From: Providencia rettgeri
Lineage (GTDB): Bacteria > Pseudomonadota > Gammaproteobacteria > Enterobacterales > Enterobacteriaceae
Direction of reading: 5' to 3'
Length of the DNA stretch: 64,000 bases
Assembly (NCBI RefSeq): GCF_001874625.1
Contig: NZ_CP017671.1
Span: 2,914,001-2,978,000, forward strand
The notes below the pieces were generated by a model. The model did no database searches. It was not told where the DNA came from and saw nothing but the letters and a program-made list of their open reading frames with translations. Position numbers and translations under genes: made by a program. Within the stretch, counting starts at the first letter, position 1; the number at the start of each line of letters is the position of its first letter. Positions 50,112-60,018 of this stretch are shown here, in pieces.

Positions 50112-50864
50112 TTAGTCTATAGAATCGAGCTGGTCCTCAATTGCGGCTGCATTTGGGTTTTCTGTCGCATTCAATGCCCCACCACTCGATAAGAAATCGT
50201 TCCGTTGGAAATACGCTTCACGTAACATCAAGTACGGGTCTGAAGAATTTTTCAACAGCCCATCAGAATCCAACAATCTCGCTCGAGTTTCAATACCTTC
50301 AAGTGCCCACTTACCCGCCGACATCCAAAATGTCAGATAACTTAACATTGGGTATAAACTATCAGCAAGGTCACCACCTTGTTCTCTCGGTGTAGCACTA
50401 CCATAGCCAGGCAGAACTACATATGGCCCATAACCTACATCATAATAACCTAATGTATTACCAAAGCGTTTAGGCTCTTCTTTTGCTAATTGCGGGTTAG
50501 CCATCGACGCGACGTCAATTAAGCCCCCCATCCCAAACACGGTGTTAAGGAAAAACCGGTTAAAATGTTTAAAACCTTGGGTGACTTCACCACGCAAGAA
50601 ACTATTCAACATACTTGCGGGTTCTTCAAGGTTGACAAAAAAGTTAGTTAATCCATTACGAGCAGGCATTGGTACATAATCATTCCAAGCAACAGCAACC
50701 GGCCTTAAGACATAAGGGTCTAAGACGTTATAGTTGAAATTAAACATCGCTCGGTTAAAACCTTCTAATGGGTCTGAACGCTCATGAGTTTCTGGATCAA
50801 TGTTACTTGCACAACCTGCAATTAACACTCCAGCCAGAAAGACGCCCGTCATGCGAAACTTCAT
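50112..50864 (-). CDS. mlaA: Outer-membrane lipid asymmetry lipoprotein MlaA
   Basis: MlaA (VacJ) removes misplaced phospholipids from the outer leaflet of the outer membrane and passes them to MlaC. The 250-residue protein has a lipoprotein signal with lipobox LIAGC (Cys18), then DPLEGFNRAMFNFNYNVLDP and LPGYGSATPREQGGDLADSL. I chose the ATG at 50864, after GGAG, rather than the ORF start 15 codons upstream, because the lipoprotein signal begins there. Confidence 0.94.
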   Translation of the reverse strand: MKFRMTGVFLAGVLIAGCASNIDPETHERSDPLEGFNRAMFNFNYNVLDPYVLRPVAVAWNDYVPMPARNGLTNFFVNLEEPASMLNSFLRGEVTQGFKHFNRFFLNTVFGMGGLIDVASMANPQLAKEEPKRFGNTLGYYDVGYGPYVVLPGYGSATPREQGGDLADSLYPMLSYLTFWMSAGKWALEGIETRARLLDSDGLLKNSSDPYLMLREAYFQRNDFLSSGGALNATENPNAAAIEDQLDSID

Positions 50865-51641
50865 AACACTTCTCCATTCCCTGCACCGTCCTGCTACGGC
50901 ACTTTCCACTGTAATAATGAATACGATTATAGTAAGGCTAAAAAAGGGATTTTGTTAACCTTTTTGAGTGATTTGATTACTTAAATATAAATTATACCTT
51001 ATTTAATCATCTTGTTATTATAAGAATATTGAACAATTAGTCCAAACTACAGATAAGCATTATTATATTTTATAGGGTAATCAAATTATTATATATAGAA
51101 ATACGATTTATTACGCCTATCAATCGCATTATAAGTTAAAAAACATACTCAATATTTAGCTTCTGCCCCCATTATATTTAATCGTCTTTTTACGACCAAC
51201 CAAACCAATATTCATTAGTATAATTAATGCACCTAAGACAATTACTATATCAATATTATACCAATGGGACAGTGATTAGTGCATTTTTTATTCAGACAAT
51301 AACTATTTGAGTTAAACCATATCATCTTGATTTATAAGACCGCGATTATAACTAACTACAATACATTCAATCTATGTTGAACACTAACCATAGCCACGAT
51401 ATTAGAGCTTGTATCTTTATTGAAAAACATTCAATTAATTCATTAGAAGCATCGAAAGAAATTTTGCTTGTATGCTGATATATAGAAAAGGCTAATCCGT
51501 AATCATAAACAGATAAAATTTAGCATGAAAATTGTACAAAAACGCCATTGTGTGCAATTAATTCAATTTATTATACGTAACGACTTGATTCAATTAGAAG
51601 TGAACAGTAAAATGCCAAACTCATCCAGTGACACGTCGAAA
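50865..51641. other. AT-rich gap between mlaA and argW
   Basis: About 780 bp of AT-rich DNA. E. coli carries yfdC here; I see no trace of it. No open frame with a good ribosome site, no repeat and no mobile element is recognisable. A 17-codon ATG frame at about 51612 runs into the tRNA gene and is not credible. Confidence 0.5.
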
Positions 51642-51716
51642 GTCCCCTTAGTTAAATGGATATAACGAGCCCCTCCTAAGGGCTAGTTGCAGGTTCGATT
51701 CCTGCAGGGGGCACCA
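51642..51716 (+). tRNA. argW: tRNA-Arg (CCU)
   Basis: The 75-bp sequence is nearly identical to E. coli argW. The acceptor stem GTCCCCT pairs with AGGGGGC before ACCA; the anticodon stem is AGCCC/GGGCT with loop CTCCTAA (anticodon CCT); the T arm contains GGTTCGATTCC, and CCA is encoded. E. coli argW follows mlaA and yfdC and is a common prophage and island integration site. Here a different set of genes follows it. Confidence 0.97.
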
Positions 51717-51847
51717 TAAACAAGAGATCCCTCCTTACCGCAACCATAAAAAATCTATATTTACAGCAAGTTAACACTAACCTCAGTGAAATATAGAAAG
51801 GGTAAAGTGAGTTTGCATAGTTACATCAGATAGCCATTATAAGGGCA

Positions 51848-52273
51848 CTAACTACTCAATTTAGCTTTAGTAAGATAATGCCTCTGCATACCTGCTTCTG
51901 GGAAATCGGGGAGTGACATTTGTTTTACATAGCCAAGTTTTTCGTAAAATGGCAAGGCTTGGAAACTGAATGTATCAACTAAACCATGAAGGCAACCTAC
52001 TTTTACAGCCTCTTGCTCAGCAGCGCACATCAACTTTCGGCCTAACCCTTCATTTCTTGCCTTTTCACTAACCCATAAAAAATCTATACAAAGCCAGTTA
52101 GCTTTAACCTCAGCAAGCAAACCGCCAACCATTACACCATCATTATCTTTAAAAAAAACGCCTAATGAACTAAAACGTTCTGGGTTTAAAAATTGGACAT
52201 TAAAGCTGCGTAGACCATTAAGAAGTTCATCTTTATCTGCAGGAGTGACGTCATGCGTAACAACAATATTCAT
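51848..52273 (-). CDS. GNAT-family N-acetyltransferase
   Basis: A 141-residue small acetyltransferase. The segments [23 protein letters not shown] and [22 protein letters not shown] give the acetyl-CoA loop and the C-terminal PFYEKLGY typical of GNAT proteins. It stands alone between argW and mtlR. The substrate is unknown; it is related to arsinothricin- or aminoglycoside-like small acetyltransferases only at family level. Confidence 0.85.
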   Translation of the reverse strand: MNIVVTHDVTPADKDELLNGLRSFNVQFLNPERFSSLGVFFKDNDGVMVGGLLAEVKANWLCIDFLWVSEKARNEGLGRKLMCAAEQEAVKVGCLHGLVDTFSFQALPFYEKLGYVKQMSLPDFPEAGMQRHYLTKAKLSS

Positions 52274-52390
52274 TTAATACATCCTAATAACCATTTAATA
52301 AAAGGATTATATAATCATATTAATTTCAATTGATAAATAATAAAATGTAGCATAGTAACTAAATAAATATGCGGATATTGATTCATTAGC

Positions 52391-52921
52391 TTAAAATACA
52401 TCCGTTTCTATTATTTGAGTAATAAGTGCCGTCACTGATAATACAAGTGATGATTTAATCATTTGCTGAAAACGTTGCTTTTGTAATTCTATAAGCTGTG
52501 TATCAACCATATCTTCTGGTTGATCAAAGCGCATCATTTCAGGTAAAGGCCCCATGCAATGAAGCATTTTAATACTGCCTAAAATTTCATCATCAATATA
52601 ATCTAAATTTAAATCACTTGATAATAATGACTGATTTAAAGCAAGAAATAACTCAATATCCTCATAGGTTTCTCGAGTAATTGCGCCTAAAGCAAATAAT
52701 AACTTTAAACGAACAGATAGTTCACCTAATGGCCCACTCCCTGTTAAAAGAGGCTCAACTGCATATTTTACTGCATAATCATCCTTTCTAAACACTTTTA
52801 ACATTAATTTATCAATAGCTTGTGTAATTAACGAAACAACCTCTTGAAAAAAAAGATGTACTTCAGGGCGCCCATTTAATCGCTCAAGAATTTGATTTTC
52901 AATGTTTTGTTTATTTTCCAT
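52391..52921 (-). CDS. mtlR: Mannitol operon repressor MtlR
   Basis: MtlR lowers expression of the mannitol operon in E. coli. The 176-residue protein has the strongly conserved FRKDDYAVKYAVEPLLTGSGPLGELSVRLKLL (in parts) and YIDDEILGSIKMLHC. It is 98 bp downstream of mtlD, in the order mtlA-mtlD-mtlR of E. coli. Confidence 0.93.
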   Translation of the reverse strand: MENKQNIENQILERLNGRPEVHLFFQEVVSLITQAIDKLMLKVFRKDDYAVKYAVEPLLTGSGPLGELSVRLKLLFALGAITRETYEDIELFLALNQSLLSSDLNLDYIDDEILGSIKMLHCMGPLPEMMRFDQPEDMVDTQLIELQKQRFQQMIKSSLVLSVTALITQIIETDVF

Positions 52922-53019
52922 AATAATTTTTTGTCACTTTACAGCTATACAGCTCGTTACTAATTTACTGATAGCTATAAAGTGAACGAACCTCAATAAT
53001 TAATTTATTATCCGTAATA

Positions 53020-54180
53020 TTACTGGTTACTCAACATCATTAATTGGTATTGAGAACAAATTTTTTCAACAACCTGTGGATATTGCGCTAATGCACAAAA
53101 TTCAATAACTGCTTGGTAAACCCCGTTTTCATTGATACGTTTTGCCATCTCATTCGCTTGCGGGTCACTATCACACCTAAAATGTAATGCAGCAGCAATA
53201 CCTATAATCAGATTTTTATTAGGTAATTGGTACTCAAGTGTACCTAATAGTGGCTTAACTAGCCTATCATTTGGACTCAGCTTACGTATTGGTTGACGCC
53301 CCACACGGTTAACATCATCTTTTAAATAAGGGTTTGCGAAACGAGTTAATATTTTATCAATATATTGGCAATGGGTTTCTTCATTAAAGCCATAACGTTG
53401 AATTAATACTTGCCCACTTTCTTCCATCGCAGATTTAACCACAGTATAAATCTTTGGTTCAGCAATCGCATCGCTAATTGTTTGACAACCATATAACTGC
53501 CCCAAATATGCGGTAATGGCGTGCCCTGTATTTAATGTAAATAACTTACGTTCGATAAACGCCATCAAATTATCAGTTAGCTCCATTCCATTAATGGTAG
53601 GGATCTCGCCAATAAACTGAGTTTGATCGACAATCCACTCACTAAAAGACTCAACAGTAACATCAAGGGGGTCATCATTAGCCGCCTCCATGGGTGGCAC
53701 AATACGGTCAACAGCTGAATCCACAAAACCAATATGTCGTTCAACCCATTGGTGTAGTTTCTCTGGTAATTGTGCCAACACATGCTGTTTTAATTGACTA
53801 CTTCCCCTAACCATATTTTCACAAGCAATAATGTTGAGTGGTTGGGTGTTCCCTAATTCTTCACGATAAATAATACCTTTCGCTAATGTCGAGGCTATTT
53901 TTTCAAGAACTTGGGGGCCTACTGCCGTTGTCACCATGTCAGCCATAGCAATAAATTCAATGGTTTTTGGATCATTACTATTAACAGCATGGACATGTTG
54001 AACTTTTTCAATACGATTTTCTTGCCCAACAATATGAACTTGATAAGATTGTCTGTGGGCCAATTGGTCAATTAGCGGCTGGTTAACATCGGTAAAAGTC
54101 ACTTGTGAATTCGCATCCGCTAGTAGTTTGCCTATAAAGCCACGACCTATATTTCCTGCTCCAAAATGAATGACTTTCAT
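53020..54180 (-). CDS. mtlD: Mannitol-1-phosphate 5-dehydrogenase MtlD
   Basis: MtlD oxidises mannitol 1-phosphate to fructose 6-phosphate with NAD. The 386-residue protein starts with the NAD fold [20 protein letters not shown] and contains [20 protein letters not shown] and the catalytic segment [20 protein letters not shown]. It follows mtlA by 12 bp. Confidence 0.97.
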   Translation of the reverse strand: MKVIHFGAGNIGRGFIGKLLADANSQVTFTDVNQPLIDQLAHRQSYQVHIVGQENRIEKVQHVHAVNSNDPKTIEFIAMADMVTTAVGPQVLEKIASTLAKGIIYREELGNTQPLNIIACENMVRGSSQLKQHVLAQLPEKLHQWVERHIGFVDSAVDRIVPPMEAANDDPLDVTVESFSEWIVDQTQFIGEIPTINGMELTDNLMAFIERKLFTLNTGHAITAYLGQLYGCQTISDAIAEPKIYTVVKSAMEESGQVLIQRYGFNEETHCQYIDKILTRFANPYLKDDVNRVGRQPIRKLSPNDRLVKPLLGTLEYQLPNKNLIIGIAAALHFRCDSDPQANEMAKRINENGVYQAVIEFCALAQYPQVVEKICSQYQLMMLSNQ

Positions 54181-54192
54181 TGCTATTCCCCC

Positions 54193-56142
54193 TTACGCTG
54201 CACTTTGAGATGCTAAAATTTCGAGCACTTCTTGAACATCTTGCGTTTCACATAAACGTTCAATAACACCCTCTTCATCAAGTGCGGAAGTGATTCGCGT
54301 GATCACTTCAATATGCTCATTATTTTGCGCGGCAATACCAATGACTAAACGAGCAATCTCATCAGGTTCTTCACCAAATTGCACCCCTTCAGGGTATTGG
54401 CAAATCACAATACCGGTTTTTAAAACACGATCTTTAGCTTCTATAGTGCCATGTGGCACCGCAATAGATTCACCAAGGTACGTTGAAGTTAATTTCTCCC
54501 TTGCTAACATGGCATCAATATAATCAGGCTCAACATATCCACCTTCAACTAACTTTTGCCCCGCAAAGCGAATGGCTTGCGTTTTATTTTCTGCTGTTAG
54601 GTTTAAATGAATATGTTTAGCACTTAAAGTAAATAAAGCATCTTCATGTTCAGCAATTTCATAAGATTCATCATTTGCTGCCATAATAGTCTGTTTAATT
54701 AAACGCCCATCATTGGCTGCCTTAGGATTTTTTTTAGCAATTAAATTCGTGACTAAATTATTATATGTTTGGCTATCTAAAAAGTTTGTTAAAGAAATGT
54801 GCATCGCATTGGGTGCAAATAATTTAGCCCTTTCTGTTAAGTCTTTATGAGTCACAACAATATCAACATTATCGGGTAAATCATTAATAGCCATATTCGT
54901 GACTGAGATATCCAATAAACCTGCATCCTGTACTTTTTTAGCTAATACACCAGCTCCCATAGCACTGGACCCCATCCCTGCATCACATGCTACGACGATA
55001 TTACGCACTCCCATAAAATTAAGTGGTGCGTTTTGGTGACTAGAAACCTTTACTGGTGATTTTGATTGCGTTTTCATATCACGCATCTTTTTGGTTGCGT
55101 TATCAAGCTCATCTTCATCACCAACTCGGGTTCTTTTCAATAAAATGGCTGAAACTAGGAAAGAAACTACCGTAGCACTTGTAACCGAGAGAATAACCCC
55201 AACTAATGATGATTTCGGTGTCATCAGTAGAACTGCAAATATAGACCCTGGTGAAGCAGGAGAAACTAAACCAGCATTAAAAAGGTTCATAACAAATACC
55301 CCTGTCATTCCACCTAGAATAACAGCAAGAATTAACCGAGGATTCATTAATACATATGGGAAGTAGATCTCATGAATTCCACCAAAAAAGTGGATTATTG
55401 CTGCCCCAGGTGCTGATTGTTTGGCATTTCCCTTACCAAAAAACATGTAAGCTAATAAAACACCTAGCCCGGGCCCTGGGTTTGCTTCAATTAAAAAGAA
55501 AATCGATGAGCCCGTTTCGGCCGCTTGTTGGATACCGAGCGGAGAGAAAATACCATGGTTGATTGCATTGTTTAGAAACAATATTTTTGCAGGCTCAACA
55601 AATATTGACGTAAGTGGTAGTAAATTGTTTTCTACCATTACATTCACACCCGCAGCTAATATTTTAGACAAGCCAGCCACTAATGGGCCAATAGCAAGAT
55701 AGGCTAATATAGCTAGCAACATACCGATGATGCCAGAGGAAAAGTTATTCACCAGCATTTCAAAACCTGTTTTGACTTTTCCATCAACCCAGCGGTCAAA
55801 ACGCTTAATTGCGAAACCACCTAATGGCCCCGCAATCATTGCCCCCATGAACATTGGCATATCCGCCCCAACCACCACTCCCATGGTAGTGATTGCACCG
55901 ACAATCCCACCCCGCTCACCACCCACTAAACGCCCCCCGGTATAACCGATTAAAAGTGGCAATAAATAAGTGATCATTGGGCCAACAAGTTGAGCTAGTG
56001 TTTCATTAGGCCACCAGCCTGTAGGGATAAATAACGCTGTAATTAAACCCCAAGCGATAAAAGCACCAATATTAGGCATAACCATATTACTCAGGAAACG
56101 CCCAAAATTCTGTACCTTTAATTTGATATTTGATGTTACCAT
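54193..56142 (-). CDS. mtlA: PTS mannitol-specific transporter subunit IICBA
   Basis: MtlA imports and phosphorylates mannitol. The 649-residue protein has the membrane EIIC domain (about 1-340, with GGIHEIYFPYVLMNPRL), the EIIB domain with phospho-Cys386 in IVVACDAGMGSSAMGAGVL, and a C-terminal EIIA domain with the phospho-His in GESIAVPHGTIEAKDRVLK. All three are intact. It leads the mtlADR operon and is divergent from the car cluster, 757 bp away. Confidence 0.97.
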   Translation of the reverse strand: MVTSNIKLKVQNFGRFLSNMVMPNIGAFIAWGLITALFIPTGWWPNETLAQLVGPMITYLLPLLIGYTGGRLVGGERGGIVGAITTMGVVVGADMPMFMGAMIAGPLGGFAIKRFDRWVDGKVKTGFEMLVNNFSSGIIGMLLAILAYLAIGPLVAGLSKILAAGVNVMVENNLLPLTSIFVEPAKILFLNNAINHGIFSPLGIQQAAETGSSIFFLIEANPGPGLGVLLAYMFFGKGNAKQSAPGAAIIHFFGGIHEIYFPYVLMNPRLILAVILGGMTGVFVMNLFNAGLVSPASPGSIFAVLLMTPKSSLVGVILSVTSATVVSFLVSAILLKRTRVGDEDELDNATKKMRDMKTQSKSPVKVSSHQNAPLNFMGVRNIVVACDAGMGSSAMGAGVLAKKVQDAGLLDISVTNMAINDLPDNVDIVVTHKDLTERAKLFAPNAMHISLTNFLDSQTYNNLVTNLIAKKNPKAANDGRLIKQTIMAANDESYEIAEHEDALFTLSAKHIHLNLTAENKTQAIRFAGQKLVEGGYVEPDYIDAMLAREKLTSTYLGESIAVPHGTIEAKDRVLKTGIVICQYPEGVQFGEEPDEIARLVIGIAAQNNEHIEVITRITSALDEEGVIERLCETQDVQEVLEILASQSAA

Positions 56143-56263
56143 GATAGAACCCCGTGGTACGAGAATGATAAGGTCATAACGTTATCGCCAAATAACGTCA
56201 GTGATTTTTTCAACACTTTCACTCTAGCATGCCGTTTATCAGATGCGTACCACGCGGGCTCTC

Positions 56264-56439
56264 TGTGACCCCGATCACGCTTATACCCCCACCTCCCCCA
56301 CCTTTATAGTGATATTGATCACGCAAATCACATGTAGCTTAATTACACTGGCTATTTTTAACGCTAAAAACCAGAAATTTGTGACTCACATCACGCAATA
56401 AGAAAGCGTGTTTATTTTAAATTAGTGATCACTATCACT
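56264..56439. promoter_or_regulatory. Four CRP-like sites upstream of mtlA
   Basis: Four TGTGA-N6-TCACA-type palindromes: TGTGACCCCGATCACG (56264), AGTGATATTGATCACG (56308), TGTGACTCACATCACG (56380) and AGTGATCACTATCACT (56424). Start-to-start spacings are 44, 72 and 44 bp. E. coli mtlA also has multiple CRP sites. They lie 120-300 bp upstream of mtlA, but 460-640 bp from carA, so mtlA is the likely target. Confidence 0.8.
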
Positions 56440-56899
56440 AAATATAACTAGATTGTGGTACACCCATCATTTTTTCAATCTGATAACTCTCCAGTTTGTA
56501 ATAAAATTACAAACTACTGTCCTTATTCCTTAGGCTAAAAATTAGCAATGAGCTAATAGGTACTAAAACTCATTTTCTATCAAAGTTTATTATCTCACCA
56601 TAAACTCTAACAATAACTCTTACCACAAATATATTTCCATTATTTAACCCGTAAATTTCAATTATCAAATTATTTAAAATTCTATCGAAAAAATACATAT
56701 ATGAAACATATAAAATATTAAATTAAGTAAAAAAAATGTGAGTTAACACTAACTTAAATTAATGAAACCACTATTTATCATTGCAAATTTATTTTTTGTT
56801 TGTTAAAAATCTTAACGCCATTTATTAATCAGGTTTATATGGTCAAAAATATATCAATTTTGTTTTTTCTGATAATAATACATTATGAGGGATTAGACT
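56440..56899 (+). promoter_or_regulatory. AT-rich leader of the car operon
   Basis: About 460 bp of very AT-rich DNA with no gene. It holds the palindrome ATTAGC-AATGA-GCTAAT (56541-56557) and the inverted repeat AGTTA-ACAC-TAACT (around 56742). No lux box of the ACCTGNCC type and no CarR-like site is seen. Just before carA, TGAGGGATTAGACT gives a ribosome site with 8-nt spacing to TTG. Such DNA is a typical H-NS target, which is an inference. Confidence 0.45.
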
Positions 56900-58405
56900 T
56901 TGAGCACTGAGTTTTGCTTTACCCGCACCTATTCAGAAAATAAATTAAGTCGTTTAAGTAATGAATTCCATATTACAAATATATCAACTGGCATTTTAAT
57001 ATCTAAAAATAACACTACCATCATTCAATATGAGACAGCTTATTACACTGCATATTTGTTCGGTAATATTTATAATATATCAGTGCTAAAATCAATTCTC
57101 GGTAAAATAGAAGGAAGTACTTGGGCACTTAACGAAATTGAAATACTTTGCTTATTAAGAGAAAAGCTAGGGGATACCGCTATTTATCTAGCTGAAGGAG
57201 ATTTTTGTTTATTTATCGAATATCATAACGATACGATTGAAGTGATTACCGAATCACGCGGCTTAAACCTTATTAATGTAGTAAAAGCTGAACAATTTTG
57301 GATTACTAATTGCTTAAAAATTGTAGGTAACTTAGAAGGAGAAAAAATTTTTGATTTTTCTCCTGAACATGAAATCATCGAAAATACATTCAAAACAGAT
57401 ACATTCTCGCCAATTAGAAATGTTATTCGGTTAAAACCAGGAACGATAAACACAATCACCCATGATGAACAAAATTACCCTTATATTGAAAGTAGACAAC
57501 TTGCTACCCCAACAAATAAAAATATCATAACACTGAAAAAAGATGTTCTATACCATTTAATTGATATGGAAATGAGGTATTCCATCTCTAGACTTGTTGA
57601 TAATAATGAATCTATTGGTATTCCACTATCTGGCGGGCTAGATTCTAGTCTTGTCACTGCTTTAGCCTGCCAATACTTTAAAAAAGTAAAAACTTGGTCT
57701 ATTGGTAGCGAATTAAGTAATGAGTTTGAATTTGCTCAAATTGTTTCTAACGCCTTAGGAACGGAACATGAAGTTAAAATATTGAGTGACGATGAGATAA
57801 TTAATGGTGTAATTAACGCTATTTATCATAATGAAATTTTTGATGGTTTATCATCAGAAATCCAATCAGGGTTATTTAACGTTTATAAATTGGCACAAGG
57901 TAAAGTTAACTCACTCTTAACTGGATATGGCTCCGATTTACTTTTTGGGGGAATATTAAACCCATTAAAAGATTATCAAAACCCCAATAATATCCTTGCT
58001 GAACAAGTTTATAGAACCAAATGGACGGGGGAATTCTCTACTCATGGAGCCAATAGTTATGGGCTAAACGTATATCATCCATTTTGGAATAATGGCCTAA
58101 TATCCCTATGTAAAAATTTAAACCCTGATTTTAAAATCAGAGATCAGGAGGTTAAAAATATCCTCCGCGAATATACCGATAATCTGCATCTTATTCCAAA
58201 AGAAATTGTTTGGCGTAAAAAAATAGGTATTCACGAGGGCTCCTCTGTCAACCAATCCTTTGCCAATATCATTGGTACCAGCGCCACCAACTACCAAGCA
58301 AAAACTCGATTTAGCTATGCGGTTTATAAGGAGTTTTTGACTGGGAGACTCACCATTGATGAAGCCACGCCAACGAAACTACGTGAAATAATGAAGAGGA
58401 TTTAA
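56900..58405 (+). CDS. carA: Carbapenam-3-carboxylate synthase CarA
   Basis: CarA closes the beta-lactam ring of carboxymethylproline with ATP, giving carbapenam-3-carboxylate. The 501-residue protein is a class B asparagine synthetase relative without the Cys2 glutaminase nucleophile. The pyrophosphatase loop SGGLDSSLVTAL is at 244-255. Long stretches match Pectobacterium CarA as I remember it: SIGSELSNEFEFAQIVSNAL and IVWRKKIGIHEGSSVNQSFA. The catalytic Tyr (CarA Tyr345) is here Tyr343 in TGYGSDLLFGG, and the essential Lys443 is Lys441. The start is TTG after GAGGG at 8 nt. It is the first gene of the car operon. Confidence 0.95.
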   Translation: MSTEFCFTRTYSENKLSRLSNEFHITNISTGILISKNNTTIIQYETAYYTAYLFGNIYNISVLKSILGKIEGSTWALNEIEILCLLREKLGDTAIYLAEGDFCLFIEYHNDTIEVITESRGLNLINVVKAEQFWITNCLKIVGNLEGEKIFDFSPEHEIIENTFKTDTFSPIRNVIRLKPGTINTITHDEQNYPYIESRQLATPTNKNIITLKKDVLYHLIDMEMRYSISRLVDNNESIGIPLSGGLDSSLVTALACQYFKKVKTWSIGSELSNEFEFAQIVSNALGTEHEVKILSDDEIINGVINAIYHNEIFDGLSSEIQSGLFNVYKLAQGKVNSLLTGYGSDLLFGGILNPLKDYQNPNNILAEQVYRTKWTGEFSTHGANSYGLNVYHPFWNNGLISLCKNLNPDFKIRDQEVKNILREYTDNLHLIPKEIVWRKKIGIHEGSSVNQSFANIIGTSATNYQAKTRFSYAVYKEFLTGRLTIDEATPTKLREIMKRI

Positions 58406-58407
58406 AG

Positions 58408-59160
58408 ATGATTATTGAGCAAGATTTTGAATCGACTCGTTTATTAACATTGGATCATACAAATAAACATAATCCATTCAGTGAAGAGCTAGAAAATGCA
58501 ATTAAACATGCGCTGGTTAAAGCCGAAGAAGATAGCCGCATTAAATCTATTGTCGTCTACGGTGGTGTAGGTCGCTCATTCTCATCAGGAGGTGACTTCA
58601 ATGAAGTCAAAGCACTTTCTGGAGGAGTTGAAGTCGAACGCTGGATAGACCGCGTAATCGATCTGTATCAAGCTGTTTTAAATGTTAGCAAACCAACTAT
58701 TGCAGCTATTGATGGTTATGCCATCGGTATGGGGTTCCAGTTCGCAATGATGTTTGACTATCGTGTTATGTCTGACCAAGCGCAATTTATCATGCCGGAG
58801 TTAAAACATGGTATTGGCTGTTCTGTTGGTGCAGCAATACTTGAGTTTACACATGGTCACTCTTTGATGAAAAAAATTGTTTTTGAATGCGAAAAACTTT
58901 CCGCGACCCAATGTCATCAATATCACATTGCCAATCAAGTAACACCAAGCTCGCATCTTTTAAAAACTGCCTTATTGCAGGCTAATGCATTATCGAAATA
59001 CCCATCAGCAGCTTTCGGTAATACTAAGAAATTGATGAATAAGAGCTTTATTAAAGTATTAGAAAAAACCAGAGAGCAATCTAAGTTAGTACATAAAAAC
59101 GCCTTCGCTGCGAAAGATGCTCAAGAACATTTCCAAAAAATACTCGGTAAAAACTATTAA
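58408..59160 (+). CDS. carB: Carboxymethylproline synthase CarB
   Basis: CarB condenses malonyl-CoA with pyrroline-5-carboxylate to (2S,5S)-carboxymethylproline, the first dedicated step. The 250-residue crotonase-fold protein keeps the CarB numbering: oxyanion-hole Gly62 in SFSSGGDFNEV, Met108 in DGYAIGMGFQFA, and the key Glu131 in IMPELKHGIGCSVGAAILEF. The length equals that of Pectobacterium CarB. It begins 2 bp after the carA stop, so translation is coupled. Confidence 0.95.
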   Translation: MIIEQDFESTRLLTLDHTNKHNPFSEELENAIKHALVKAEEDSRIKSIVVYGGVGRSFSSGGDFNEVKALSGGVEVERWIDRVIDLYQAVLNVSKPTIAAIDGYAIGMGFQFAMMFDYRVMSDQAQFIMPELKHGIGCSVGAAILEFTHGHSLMKKIVFECEKLSATQCHQYHIANQVTPSSHLLKTALLQANALSKYPSAAFGNTKKLMNKSFIKVLEKTREQSKLVHKNAFAAKDAQEHFQKILGKNY

Positions 59161-59997
<837 letters not shown>

Positions 59998-60018
59998 GTT
60001 TATTTAAACGCTAGCTAG

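Noticed and set aside
51612-51665. Short ATG frame running into argW
   Set aside because: Only 17 codons, no good ribosome site, and it overlaps the tRNA gene.
51642-51716. Phage or island attachment site with a duplicated argW 3' end
   Set aside because: argW is a common target, but I saw no second copy of the tRNA 3' end and no integrase up to base 64000.
56440-56899. A lux box for quorum-sensing control of carA
   Set aside because: No ACCTG...CAGGT-like palindrome is present; the visible palindromes are AT-rich and unlike CarR or LuxR sites.
56900-58405. Asparagine synthetase AsnB or beta-lactam synthetase of the clavulanate type
   Set aside because: It lacks the Cys2 of AsnB, and neighbours CarB and CarC plus strong local matches to CarA favour carbapenam synthetase.
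58408-59160. Ordinary enoyl-CoA hydratase
   Set aside because: Length, the MPELKHGIGCSVGAAIL block with Glu131 and the operon context fit CarB rather than a beta-oxidation hydratase.
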